Source: Butyrivibrio fibrisolvens
Lineage (GTDB): Bacteria; Bacillota; Clostridia; Lachnospirales; Lachnospiraceae
NCBI RefSeq assembly: GCF_023206215.1
Contig: NZ_CP065800.1
Location: 2,046,001-2,110,000 of the forward strand
DNA: 64,000 nucleotides
Direction of reading: 5' to 3'
Below the pieces are notes generated by a model. The model had not been told where the DNA came from and did no database searches. It saw nothing but the letters and a program-made list of their open reading frames with translations. Below are positions 9,146 through 17,325 of this stretch, in pieces (positions within the stretch are counted from its first letter, which is position 1; every line of letters begins with the position of its first letter). Made by a program: the position numbers and the translations under genes.

Positions 9146-9712
9146 ATGAATACAAATCTATCTGACATACTTGCGGATTCACCTGTTATAGCAGCGGTTA
9201 AAGATGAGAAGGGGCTTACTAAGGCGCTTTCTTGTGATTGCGGGATTATCTTTATTTTGTATGGTAATATTTGTAATATAGGTGATATTGTTGAGAAGGT
9301 AGACAGAGCTTCAAAGATTGCTATAGTTCATGCAGATCTTGTAAACGGCCTTTCAATGAAGGAAGTTGCTGTTGATTATATCAGGAACAGTACTAAGGCT
9401 AAGGGGATCATTTCGACGAAGCCTTTGCTTGTAAAGAGGGCTAAGGAGCTGGATCTGATCGCTATTCAGAGGACCTTTGTGATCGATTCCATAGCGTATA
9501 ATAATATGATGAAACAGATAAGGGAATATGAGCCTGATGCCATAGAGATACTTCCCGGCGTCATGCCATCGGTTACGGCTGATGTGAGAAAGGCGGTAGG
9601 TATTCCTATTATTGCCAGTGGACTTCTTAGGACCAAGAAGGATGTAGTTGCAGCTCTTGATGCAGGGGCAGATGCTGTATCTACAACGGCTGATGACTTG
9701 TGGTCTGTTTAA
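9146..9712 (+). CDS. glpP: Glycerol-3-phosphate responsive antiterminator GlpP
   Basis: 188 residues, the usual length of GlpP (B. subtilis 192). A TIM-barrel-like protein that, with glycerol-3-phosphate bound, prevents termination in leaders of glp mRNAs. Recognisable family segments include FILYGNI near 31, VHADLVNGLS near 55, STKPLLVKRAKE near 86, and IEILPGVMP and PIIASGLLRTKKDV in the C-terminal half. It starts 23 bases after the phosphatase gene, so it is probably in the same transcript; this would make the cluster autoregulated through the structured leader at 4.6 kb. An isolated glpP can also control distant glpF/glpK genes. Confidence 0.9.
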   Translation: MNTNLSDILADSPVIAAVKDEKGLTKALSCDCGIIFILYGNICNIGDIVEKVDRASKIAIVHADLVNGLSMKEVAVDYIRNSTKAKGIISTKPLLVKRAKELDLIAIQRTFVIDSIAYNNMMKQIREYEPDAIEILPGVMPSVTADVRKAVGIPIIASGLLRTKKDVVAALDAGADAVSTTADDLWSV

Positions 9713-9839
9713 GCTTTTTTCAAGGATATATAGGTACAATTTCTTATGGTTTTCAGGCGGATCAGTAATTGTGAACATCCGTCTAAAAAGGGGATAGCTA
9801 ATACCAGGGGATGTCTTGAATAATTGGAGTTTAATCGGG

Positions 9840-12329
9840 ATGGCTAATGATAAAAACAATAAAAGAGTAAACGAAAATAAAAACGAAAACGAAAACATCA
9901 ATAAAGATACTAAAAGCATGACTAAAGATACTAAAAGTATAGGAAAGAATGCTGACAATTCTTTAGAGAATGCCAAGAAGCCGGAAGAATCAGGTACTTC
10001 TAAGAAAGAAGAGTATGTCACAACAGTGGATCCGGAAGAAGAGTTATTTAAAAATGAAGATAAGAAGGATCCTAAAATAACAGGGGATGATAAGGTTAAG
10101 GCTGATGATCCCAAGACTAAAGAGGATGCCAAGGTCAAGGCTGATGATCCCAAGACCAACGAGGATGCAAAGGTCAAGGCTGATGATCCCAAGACCAAAG
10201 AGGATGCCAAGGCCAAGGCTGATGATCCCAAGACCAAAGAGGATGCCAAGGCAAAGGCTGATGATCCCAAGACCAAAGAGGATGCCAAGGCCGAGACTGA
10301 TGATCCCAATACCAAAGAGGATGCAAAGGTCAAGGCTGATACTTCCAAAGAAAAAGATGATGACAAGACGGATTTGGATTCTTTCAAAGAAGCTCAAGAT
10401 ACAAACGATAGTGCTGATGAAGATGACAACGATGAAGATATAGCGAGAGCTCAAAAGAAGGCAAGATTCTGGAAAGCTTTTGATATAGGACAGATCGTTT
10501 TGATATTCGTGCTGTTATTTGTATGCCTTTTTGGTACTTATAAGCTGTATCAGAATATGACAGCTGTTCGATTTACAAGAGCACTTGCACTGGCACAGTC
10601 TGCGCAGAATAATGGTGATTATGCAGATGCCATCAAATACTACGAGCAGGCTATAGGTGTTGACAGTAAATCTTTGATCGCTTACGAAGAGCTTGCTAAC
10701 TGCTATGCTACTCTTAACGATACTGAGAATGTAATGAATGTTCTGTACAATGGCTGGCTGAACACCAGTGATCAGTCTTTGCTTGATAATTACATCTCAT
10801 TAAAGCTTAACAGTGTTATTGCCACTATCCAGACATCCGGAGGTAGTTTTGAAGCTGTAGAGGATGTTCTTGATGTTCTTAAGATCGATGGAAGTAATGA
10901 AGATGCTCTTCAGCTTCTGAGTACTCTTTACAGCTATTGTATGATCGATAAGAACTCGTCAGGAGATAGTGTACTGTTCTGGTCTATGGATGAAGACGAG
11001 GCTACTTTTGACCAATATATTGAAGCAGTATCTTCTATGCTTGATATATATGAGATATATCCAAGTGATGAGCTTGAGATGCTTATAGCAAGATATATCA
11101 TTCCGGAAGGCAATGTAGTATGGATCAATACCAAGAACTGTAGTGATTATGCACTTCTTGTCAAAGATGCCAGAACTCTTCTTGGAGAGAGTAGTTCACT
11201 TAACTCTTTTATAGCCTGCCTTGAAGATGCGGATAAAGTGTCCGGTGTTTTTGATAGCATCTGGCCGCTTATAGAATCCGGAGATGTTGAACCTTTCAGG
11301 GACTTCATGATAAGCGATGATGTTATTTCATTAAAAGAGTATTTGATAAGCGGAGAAGATCAGTATCTTGAACTTGAGATGGAGAATGCTTTCTGTCAGG
11401 AAGGCATAGTTATGACACTTGAAGATAACTTATGGACTTATCATTTCCCGGATTTTAGTGAGAATCCGGCTACCAAGGGTGTGATAACACTCCAGCTTAC
11501 ATATGATGAGGTGCAGACTGCGGAAGAGGCAAAAGCTGAAATAGCAGAGCAGGATGAACTTGAATCAGAAGAAAGTGCTAGTGAAGACGCCTCAGAAGAT
11601 GTTTCTGAAGATGCCGTAGAAGATGATTCTGATGATTTTGAGAATGCTTCCAAAGATGCTTCTGAAAATGCTTCTAATGGTGCTTCAGAAGATGCTTCTA
11701 AAGATGCCTCAGAAGATACTTATATAGATAACTCAGAAGATGAAAATGATCTAGAAGAAAATGCGGAAGATGAAGAAGTTATAAGATCCGGCAAGATCAG
11801 CATGAATTACGAGCCTTCTGTATCAGGCGGAACTTATTTTCCTCATGTGACATATTATCTGACTTGTGAATACGAAGGAGATATTGTTAATTACACATAT
11901 CAGGAAGTTATAACAAGTGAAGATGGTACTAAGACAAGGACGACCATCAGTAACTGGGGCGATGAAGATCTTGAGACTGTAGTTGATGAGGAGTTTGAAG
12001 AGGAAGAAGAAGAAGACACATCCTCTGATAATGTTAATACTCAGCCTGATAATACCAATGAGGAGCCTGCAGATACAGGTGCTACTCCCAATGTTATCGT
12101 AGATCCTGAAACCGGAGCTATGTATGATCCTAACACAGGACTTCAGATCGACCCGGGCACTGGATTCTATATTGATCCTGCTACAGGCCTTTATATAGAT
12201 CCTAATACATGGACATATATAGATCCTGCTACAGGTGCAGTTGTAGATCCCAATGCAGCAGCGCAGACACCTGATGCAGCGACGCCCGAGGCTGCGCCAG
12301 ATGCTGCAGCGCAAGGTGCAGGAGCTTAA
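9840..12329 (+). CDS. Large single-span membrane protein with two repeat regions and a TPR-like segment
   Basis: Not recognised as a named family. ATG 9840 has GGAG ten bases upstream; a TTG at 9816 would add eight residues. Order: a charged cytoplasmic N-terminus with six 13-residue repeats (ADDPKTKEDAKVK, residues about 88-165), a positively charged stretch RAQKKARFWK, one membrane helix (about 216-236), a TPR-like helical pair (NNGDYADAIKYYEQAI), a 300-residue extracytoplasmic helical region, a long Asp/Glu/Ser region with DASEDASE-type repeats, and six 8-residue repeats of type DPATGLYI near the C-terminus. Charge distribution predicts N-in/C-out. Architecture suggests an envelope scaffold. 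The gene is followed at 25 bases by thiamine pyrophosphokinase. Confidence 0.8.
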   Translation: MANDKNNKRVNENKNENENINKDTKSMTKDTKSIGKNADNSLENAKKPEESGTSKKEEYVTTVDPEEELFKNEDKKDPKITGDDKVKADDPKTKEDAKVKADDPKTNEDAKVKADDPKTKEDAKAKADDPKTKEDAKAKADDPKTKEDAKAETDDPNTKEDAKVKADTSKEKDDDKTDLDSFKEAQDTNDSADEDDNDEDIARAQKKARFWKAFDIGQIVLIFVLLFVCLFGTYKLYQNMTAVRFTRALALAQSAQNNGDYADAIKYYEQAIGVDSKSLIAYEELANCYATLNDTENVMNVLYNGWLNTSDQSLLDNYISLKLNSVIATIQTSGGSFEAVEDVLDVLKIDGSNEDALQLLSTLYSYCMIDKNSSGDSVLFWSMDEDEATFDQYIEAVSSMLDIYEIYPSDELEMLIARYIIPEGNVVWINTKNCSDYALLVKDARTLLGESSSLNSFIACLEDADKVSGVFDSIWPLIESGDVEPFRDFMISDDVISLKEYLISGEDQYLELEMENAFCQEGIVMTLEDNLWTYHFPDFSENPATKGVITLQLTYDEVQTAEEAKAEIAEQDELESEESASEDASEDVSEDAVEDDSDDFENASKDASENASNGASEDASKDASEDTYIDNSEDENDLEENAEDEEVIRSGKISMNYEPSVSGGTYFPHVTYYLTCEYEGDIVNYTYQEVITSEDGTKTRTTISNWGDEDLETVVDEEFEEEEEEDTSSDNVNTQPDNTNEEPADTGATPNVIVDPETGAMYDPNTGLQIDPGTGFYIDPATGLYIDPNTWTYIDPATGAVVDPNAAAQTPDAATPEAAPDAAAQGAGA
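10101..10334 (+). repeat. Six 39-bp in-frame tandem repeats
   Basis: Six consecutive 39-base units encode 13-residue repeats. Units 3-5 are almost identical at DNA level, which points to recent slippage or homogenisation; copy number probably varies between strains. Confidence 0.92.
12102..12245 (+). repeat. Six 24-bp in-frame repeats (DPxTGxxI)
   Basis: Six consecutive 8-residue units with consensus DP-x-T-G-x-Y-I lie near the C-terminus of the membrane protein, outside the membrane by predicted topology. One unit has W in place of G (DPNTWTYI). Confidence 0.9.
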
Positions 12330-12354
12330 GCGATTAGATCGAGGCTATTAAGAT

Positions 12355-13032
12355 ATGGACTATAGAGATGGAAAATGCATAATAGTATCTGCCGGGGATT
12401 TCGAACCGGTTGATCTGAATATTCAGGATGAAGATTATCTGATCGCTTGTGATGCGGGCTTTCGCTATCTTGATCGTATGGGAATACTGCCGGATCTTAT
12501 CGTTGGAGATTTTGATTCAATGTCTTCTTATCCGGAAGCTATGAATTCTCTAAGAGAGATTGCTTTAGAAGATCCTGACAGGATACTGGGCCTTGATGTT
12601 CACAAGGATGATACAGATACCATGAAGGCTATAAAGATTGGATTTGAGAGAGGCTACAAGAAGTTTTACTTGTACGGAGCACTTGGCGGAAGCAGATTTG
12701 ATCATTCCATATCCAATATCCAGGCGCTTGTGTATATCAAAAGGCATGGCGGTAAGGGTTATATCATGGAGCCTTCACAGATAGTTCTTATTGCAGAGAA
12801 TGAAACTATTAATTTTAGCAGAGGTATGACAGGTATTCTTTCGGTTTTTTCAATTGGCGGAAAGGCAGAAGGAGTGACACTAAAAGGCCTTGAATATGAG
12901 ATGGAAGATGGAATCATCGGTGATGATTTTCCGATAGGAACAAGTAATGAATTCATTATAGATGAAGTTGCTCAGATATCAGTAAGAAAGGGAACCCTTC
13001 TTCTTATTGCAAACTGGAGCGGAGCTCATTAA
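12355..13032 (+). CDS. thiN: Thiamine pyrophosphokinase
   Basis: Transfers pyrophosphate from ATP to thiamine, giving thiamine diphosphate. 225 residues, normal for bacterial ThiN. Signatures: ACDAGFRYL near 31, PDLIVGDFDS near 46, the metal/ATP-binding DKDDTD-like HKDDTDTMKA near 83, and GALGGSRFDHSISNI near 104. The C-terminal half is the beta-barrel that binds thiamine. It starts 25 bases after the membrane protein gene and is closed by a terminator. No TPP riboswitch is visible upstream, as expected for a kinase lying inside a transcript. Confidence 0.92.
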   Translation: MDYRDGKCIIVSAGDFEPVDLNIQDEDYLIACDAGFRYLDRMGILPDLIVGDFDSMSSYPEAMNSLREIALEDPDRILGLDVHKDDTDTMKAIKIGFERGYKKFYLYGALGGSRFDHSISNIQALVYIKRHGGKGYIMEPSQIVLIAENETINFSRGMTGILSVFSIGGKAEGVTLKGLEYEMEDGIIGDDFPIGTSNEFIIDEVAQISVRKGTLLLIANWSGAH

Positions 13033-13037
13033 CTCAG

Positions 13038-13075
13038 ACTTCCCACTTGGGGATACCGGCCCGTCCAAGTGAGTT
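13038..13075 (+). repeat. Interspersed hairpin element, copy A
   Basis: Left arm ACTTCCCACTTGG (13038-13050), loop GGATACCGGCCCGT, right arm CCAAGTGAGTT. The same loop and right arm occur at 56653-56688. The left arm here is an exact complement of the right arm of the other copy, so the ancestral element was probably a perfect 13-bp hairpin. Confidence 0.7.
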
Positions 13076-13093
13076 TTAGTCATTAATAATAAA

Positions 13094-13135
13094 AATCCCG
13101 AAGTGTTGCAGAAAACGCTTCGGGATTATTTTAAA
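13094..13135 (+). terminator. Bidirectional terminator between thiN and the minus-strand small gene
   Basis: A 14-bp stem with one mismatch (AATCCCGAAGTGTT / AACGCTTCGGGATT) is flanked by T-rich sequence on the right and A-rich sequence on the left. It should stop thiN on the plus strand and the gene at 13210-13437 on the minus strand. Confidence 0.85.
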
Positions 13136-13209
13136 TAGTAAAAGTATATCTGATAAATACAAGTTTTATAAATGGAATTAAGTATATTAAAAGTATACAA
13201 TACTTATAT

Positions 13210-13437
13210 TTAATATATACTTATTAAGTTGCCCTGAGGAGCTCTGTGGTAATGCCATACATGACCACTTTCATATTGGATGCACAGAACAGTCATGCCA
13301 TTCTTATCGGTTTCCATCCAATATTTGCTGATACGCCCATCTTTCCAACTTTTACATCTTTCTTTGTGCTGCTGCATAGCTTCTACTATCATATGCTGAG
13401 CAAAAGAATCGATCATCCGCCACATACACATATTCAT
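13210..13437 (-). CDS. Small unknown protein, 75 aa
   Basis: Not recognised. Accepted because AGAGGAC lies just upstream of the ATG, an AT-rich -10-like sequence lies further upstream, a bidirectional terminator follows, and the protein looks real (GRISKYWMETDKNGMTVLC, then GHVWHYH). It is soluble and mixed in charge, with a His/Trp-rich C-terminus that could bind metal. No partner gene is adjacent; the upstream 300 bases (13438-13729) hold no gene. Confidence 0.55.
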   Translation of the reverse strand: MNMCMWRMIDSFAQHMIVEAMQQHKERCKSWKDGRISKYWMETDKNGMTVLCIQYESGHVWHYHRAPQGNLISIY

Positions 13438-13729
13438 ATCCGTCCTCTCTATAAAATACTAGTCATTGCAGCTACATAAACCACCCAATTGGCTGCTCTC
13501 AAAAGCCTACGGACAATATTCTATCACAATTGTTAGCAAAAAAGCGCTAAACTACGCGGTTTTTTAGAGCCTGAAAAATCATTCGTCATTTTTAAATGTG
13601 GAAAAACGCGTGGTTATCACATTTTACAATGCGAACCTTAAAAGTTTGTGAAAAGTCAACAATTGCCTTAAACGTTTAAGTATGCTTCTGTGTAAACTCT
13701 TACAAAAATGATTGGCGTTTTTTGACAAA
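13438..13729. other. Intergenic region without a supported gene
   Basis: A/T-rich sequence between two minus-strand genes. It should hold the promoter of the 75-aa gene (an AT-rich element near 13448-13462 is a candidate -10). No conserved RNA structure recognised. Confidence 0.4.
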
Positions 13730-13779
13730 AATCCCCTTAAATAGATGCAGATAATATATATCGTCTATCTAAGGGGATT
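13730..13779 (-). terminator. Terminator of the pentapeptide-repeat gene
   Basis: A 16-bp stem with one mismatch (AATCCCCTTAAATAGA / TCTATCTAAGGGGATT). Read on the minus strand it is followed by TTTTTG and further Ts, placing it 35 bases after the stop of the gene at 13814. Confidence 0.8.
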
Positions 13780-13813
13780 GGCATTTGATCTTTATTTACA
13801 GGTGTTGTTGATT

Positions 13814-14734
13814 TTAACTAACGTGTATACCGGTACATTCTTCAAAAATCTCTTTGTCGAAACCCGGAATAGCAAATACTATGTCTTTTTTGTCCTGAGG
13901 AAGTTTGTCCCACCAGATCTGTCTGTCAGATTTGTCATAATGGGGAACTGTAGGCCCATCCAGTTGTTCATCGCCGCCGTAGATTGGTTGAGCCTGAAAT
14001 TCTTTTTCTGTAAGGCCCATGGAATTGTTCCATTTGGTTGATTTTTTGGGCATTAGAATCAGTATATCTCTTGCTTCGGAATTCATCCACTCATCGCGAG
14101 TGATGGGAGATGGCTGATTGAAGAGCATGAATGGAGTCTCGCCTGTGCAGAATGCTCCGGAATTATAATTGCCACAATTGAAGTCTCCGGCATTATAATC
14201 ACCGTTATTGCAACATCCTGCGTTGTGATTGCCATTATTTCTTTCACCTGAATTATAGTATCCGACATTGCCTTCGCCGACGTTGCAGTCGCCGGCGTTA
14301 AAGGAGCCTGAATTGACATCACCTATATTGAAGGATCCGGAATTCTTGCTTCCCATATTACCATAGCCGGAGTTGTTGTCTCCTATATTATCATCGCCGG
14401 AATTGCAGTATCCTGTACAGTTATGGCCTATATTCATCTCTTCCATGAGCTTTTCTACAGGGACCATTCTCATGATGCGGACTTTATTGGTATAGTACCT
14501 GTCTTTGCGGCTGTCAGGATCTTTTTCTATTTCATCTATTACATCTACTTCGAACACTCTGCATGGAGATCCGTTATATTCATAAAGGAAGCACTCACGC
14601 AGTCTTGGGTACAAGAACATATCCTCCTGCTCATATTCGGACAGGTCGGCATAAGACTCGCCTTCTCTTTGGAAATCATCTCTTATCAGTATGAAACCGC
14701 GCTTGATGCCGGGAGTAAGGGCTTCTTCGCTCAT
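13814..14734 (-). CDS. NxGxx pentapeptide-repeat protein with DUF7666-like N-terminus
   Basis: Function unknown. The ATG follows AAGGAGG by five bases. Residues 1-100 resemble the DUF7666-type domain as I remember it (VFEVDVIDEIEKD, then YYTNKVRIMRMVPVEKL). Residues 101-200 are exactly twenty five-residue units of pattern N-x-G-x-x (NIGDV, NSGSF, NAGDC, NVGEG), the Pentapeptide_2 type best known from mycobacterial PPE-MPTR proteins, rather than the common A(D/N)Lxx type. A 106-residue C-terminal domain follows, with Trp-rich WWDKLPQDKKDIV and five-residue GFDKE near the end. No signal peptide. The repeat should form a beta-solenoid; similar fusions occur in phages and accessory regions. The gene has its own terminator. 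Confidence 0.75.
   Translation of the reverse strand: MSEEALTPGIKRGFILIRDDFQREGESYADLSEYEQEDMFLYPRLRECFLYEYNGSPCRVFEVDVIDEIEKDPDSRKDRYYTNKVRIMRMVPVEKLMEEMNIGHNCTGYCNSGDDNIGDNNSGYGNMGSKNSGSFNIGDVNSGSFNAGDCNVGEGNVGYYNSGERNNGNHNAGCCNNGDYNAGDFNCGNYNSGAFCTGETPFMLFNQPSPITRDEWMNSEARDILILMPKKSTKWNNSMGLTEKEFQAQPIYGGDEQLDGPTVPHYDKSDRQIWWDKLPQDKKDIVFAIPGFDKEIFEECTGIHVS
14135..14434 (-). repeat. Twenty tandem NxGxx pentapeptide codon repeats
   Basis: Twenty consecutive 15-base units encode N-x-G-x-x with only two units starting with Cys instead of Asn. The DNA units are well diverged, so the repeat is old and under protein-level selection. Confidence 0.9.
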
Positions 14735-14883
14735 ATGATCCTCCTTATAGGTGTGGATGAATTATTTATTAATATAATAACATTATTCCGTGAATATATG
14801 TACACCTAATTAGATATCAGACATTATTCTTTTTAATTCTGACGAAATGACAAATTAAGGCGATGAATTGACAGTTTTGAAGG

Positions 14884-14913
14884 TTGATTTGCGTATAGCG
14901 GCTAGACTATAAT
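14884..14913 (+). promoter_or_regulatory. Probable promoter of the flotillin gene
   Basis: TTGATT (14884) and TATAAT (14908) separated by 18 bases, 62 bases before the start codon. GAAAGGGG lies at 14960-14967 as ribosome binding site. Confidence 0.65.
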
Positions 14914-14974
14914 TGTCAATGTACCGGGGAAAACCGGAGGAGTTTTATATTCATAATTTGGAAAGGGGTTCAAT

Positions 14975-16477
14975 ATGTTACCAACACCTATTATCGTCGC
15001 AATTGTAATTTTTCTAATTATCTGTATCCTTAGTGCTATGGGATATGTCAAGGCACCGACTGATGAAGTTGTTATCATCTCAGGTCTTCGCAAGGAGCCT
15101 AAGATCATAACAGGTAGATCATCTGTAAAGTGGCCTTTCCTTCAGAGAATCGATCGTCTGTCACTCAAAATGTTATCTGTTGATGTTAAGACATCAAAGA
15201 CAATTCCTACTCTAGACTATATCAATATCATGGTTGATTCCGTTGCAACAGTTAAGATCAGCCTTAAGGATGAGATGATCCGTCACGCTGCTGAGAACTT
15301 CCTTAACAAGGATTCCAAGTACATCAATGATATGGTTGTGAATGTCCTTGAAGGTAATCTTCGTGAGATCATCGGTTCCATGAAACTTGTTGATATCATG
15401 AATGATCGTAAGACATTCGCTACCAAGGTTCAGGAGAATGCTGCCGTAGATATGGCCAAGATGGGTCTTGAGATCGTATCTTTCAATATTCAGAACATTG
15501 ATGATGCAGGTCTTGGAGTTATCGAGAACCTTGGTATCGCCAATACAGTTGCTATCCGTCAGAACGCTGAGATCTCTCGTGCCAATGCAGAGAAGGAGAT
15601 CGCAGTAGCTCAGGCTCTTGCTAAGCAGGAAGCTAACGATGCTCGTGTTACTTCAGAGACTGTTATCGCAACCAAGAACAACGAACTTCAGATCAAGCAG
15701 GCTGACCTTAAGGTTCAGGCTGATACCAAGAAGGCTGAAGCTGATGCTGCTTATGAGATTCAGAAGCAGGAACAGATGAAGACTATCGAGATCAAGACAG
15801 CTGATGCACTTATTGCTAAGCAGGAAAAAGAAGTACAGATCAAGGAACAGGAAGCAGCTGTTCAGGAACAGCAGCTCAATGCTTCTATTCGTAAACAGGC
15901 TGATGCTGAAAGATATCGTCTCCAGCAGCTCGCTGAAGCACAGAGATTCCAGACACAGCAGGCAGCTGATGCTGATAAGTATAAGAGAATCGCAGAAGCA
16001 GAAGCAAGACTTGCTGAGAAGCAGAAGGAAGCTGAAGCAGTACGCGTAGCCGGTGAAGCAGAAGCTGCTGCAACTAAGGCTAAGGGTCTTGCAGAAGCTG
16101 AAGCAATCAAGGCAAAGGGTGAAGCTGAAGCTGCTGCTATGGATAAGAAGGCTGAAGCTCTTAAGAAGTACGGTCAGGCAGCTATGACTCAGATGGTAGT
16201 AGAAAAGCTTCCTGAGATGGCTAAGGCTATTGCAGAGCCTCTTGCAGCTATTGATAAGGTTACTATTATCGATTCCGGTAACGGTGAGTCAGGAGTAGGC
16301 AGCATTGGCGGATATGTTCCGGGAGTACTTGCCAAGACTATCGAATCAGTAAGAGAGACTACAGGATTTGATCTCACAGATGTTATGAAAGCTAATACAT
16401 ACGAGGCTAAGACAGATCGCAATGTTAAGCTTGATGCTGACAAGGCAGTTATCAATGTTGAGAACAAGAACGTTTAA
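14975..16477 (+). CDS. floT: Flotillin-like SPFH-domain membrane protein
   Basis: Membrane-organising scaffold protein. One N-terminal membrane hairpin or helix (residues 4-25, PIIVAIVIFLIICILSAMGY) is followed by an SPFH/band-7 domain (about 28-210) and a long coiled coil rich in Ala, Glu, Gln and Lys with EAEA repeats (about 210-410). The last 90 residues include a conserved-looking SGNGESGVGSIGGYVPG segment. Length 500 matches FloT/YuaG of B. subtilis. No NfeD-family partner gene is adjacent, which is common outside Bacillus. Its promoter is divergent from the pentapeptide-repeat gene, and a hairpin and tandem repeats follow it. Confidence 0.88.
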   Translation: MLPTPIIVAIVIFLIICILSAMGYVKAPTDEVVIISGLRKEPKIITGRSSVKWPFLQRIDRLSLKMLSVDVKTSKTIPTLDYINIMVDSVATVKISLKDEMIRHAAENFLNKDSKYINDMVVNVLEGNLREIIGSMKLVDIMNDRKTFATKVQENAAVDMAKMGLEIVSFNIQNIDDAGLGVIENLGIANTVAIRQNAEISRANAEKEIAVAQALAKQEANDARVTSETVIATKNNELQIKQADLKVQADTKKAEADAAYEIQKQEQMKTIEIKTADALIAKQEKEVQIKEQEAAVQEQQLNASIRKQADAERYRLQQLAEAQRFQTQQAADADKYKRIAEAEARLAEKQKEAEAVRVAGEAEAAATKAKGLAEAEAIKAKGEAEAAAMDKKAEALKKYGQAAMTQMVVEKLPEMAKAIAEPLAAIDKVTIIDSGNGESGVGSIGGYVPGVLAKTIESVRETTGFDLTDVMKANTYEAKTDRNVKLDADKAVINVENKNV

Positions 16478-16505
16478 TAAGTTAAGATCTAATGTATAAA
16501 CGTTG

Positions 16506-16535
16506 CGAGCCTTCGGTAATATCACCGAAGGCTCG
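16506..16535 (+). terminator. Perfect 12-bp hairpin after the flotillin gene
   Basis: CGAGCCTTCGGT and its exact complement surround a six-base loop. It is placed like a terminator (28 bases after the stop), but no T run follows: the 17-bp tandem repeats begin at the very next base. Confidence 0.6.
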
Positions 16536-16637
16536 TGTTATGTTGGATATTCTGTTATGCCGGATATTCTGTTATGCCGGATATTCTGTTATGCCGGATA
16601 TTCTGTTATGCTGGATGTCCTATTATGCCGGACATAG
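16536..16637 (+). repeat. Six tandem 17-bp repeats
   Basis: Consensus TGTTATGCCGGATATTC; units start at 16536, 16553, 16570, 16587, 16604 and 16621. The middle three are identical, the outer ones degenerate. A 17-bp period is not a codon multiple and there is no open frame over it. Confidence 0.92.
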
Positions 16638-16685
16638 GATCTGTCCAAGACAGATATAGAAGTGCAGTGATGTACTTCTATGTCC
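16630..16685 (+). other. Potential three-way-junction RNA upstream of the NUDIX gene
   Basis: GGACATA (16630) pairs with TATGTCC (16679), enclosing two hairpins: ATCTGT/ACAGAT (16639-16655) and TAGAAGT/ACTTCTA (16657-16680). The end of the outer stem competes slightly with the second hairpin. No T run follows. A riboregulator or processing site is possible; I recognise no family. Confidence 0.4.
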
Positions 16686-16746
16686 AATTCCGGATTATAT
16701 GTTATTATTAAGAATATGATTTTCGTTAGATGGAGACATTTTTATT

Positions 16747-17295
16747 ATGGACAAAAAATTAAAGCGCCTTGATAGAACTATCGCATTTGAGGGCGAGGTT
16801 GTCGATCTTTATAAAGACAAGATGCAATATCCTGACGGAAGCATTCATAACTGGGATTTTGTATGTCACAAAAAAGGGTATGGAGCTTGTATACTTCCTG
16901 TTCTTCCGGATGGAAGGATACTTCTTATAAGACAGTATAGACCTGCTGTTGATGATACTATACTTGAGATTCCGGCAGGAGGAATAGAGCCGGATGATGA
17001 GAGTACTCTTGTCTGTGCCAAAAGAGAACTCGTAGAAGAGACCGGATATACGTCAGATGAGTTTAGTCATCTTTTAAGAATCCAGGTAGCTGTTGCATAC
17101 TGTAACGAGTGGCTTGATATCTATCTTGCAAGAAATTGCACTAAGGCAGCTACAGGCAAGCATCTTGATGAAGGTGAAGATATCAGTAACGAAATATATG
17201 AAGTCAGTGAACTTCTTAAGATGATATCAGATGGTCAGATACAAGACGCCAAGACTGTAGCAGCGATCACAGCTTACGCTGCAGGTTTGAAATAA
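16747..17295 (+). CDS. nudF: NUDIX hydrolase, ADP-ribose pyrophosphatase type
   Basis: Hydrolyses ADP-ribose and related nucleoside diphosphate sugars. The Nudix box is perfect: G-IEPDD-E-STLVCAK-RELVEETGY (about residues 79-101), preceded by the NudF/YqkG-type region ILLIRQYRPAVDDTILEIPAGG. 182 residues, as in B. subtilis NudF. The start has GATGGAGA upstream. It stands 31 bases before a zinc-ribbon membrane protein gene, with which it may be co-transcribed. Confidence 0.88.
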   Translation: MDKKLKRLDRTIAFEGEVVDLYKDKMQYPDGSIHNWDFVCHKKGYGACILPVLPDGRILLIRQYRPAVDDTILEIPAGGIEPDDESTLVCAKRELVEETGYTSDEFSHLLRIQVAVAYCNEWLDIYLARNCTKAATGKHLDEGEDISNEIYEVSELLKMISDGQIQDAKTVAAITAYAAGLK

Positions 17296-17325
17296 AATTA
17301 TTTATATTTTTACAGGAGATATAAT

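Noticed and set aside
9353..10454. Long minus-strand frames with Ser/Leu-rich repeats opposite the 39-bp repeats
   Set aside because: They mirror the plus-strand 13-residue repeats, lack ribosome binding sites and overlap glpP and the membrane protein gene.
13745..14041. 98-codon plus-strand frame with hydrophobic residues
   Set aside because: It begins inside the terminator of, and then lies antisense to, the well-supported pentapeptide-repeat gene.
14423..14809. 128-codon plus-strand hydrophobic frame
   Set aside because: Antisense to the N-terminal part of the pentapeptide-repeat gene, without ribosome binding site.
16536..16637. CRISPR array
   Set aside because: Units are 17 bp directly abutting with no unique spacers; the same applies to the arrays at 4.7, 48.7 and 56.5 kb. 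No cas gene is present.
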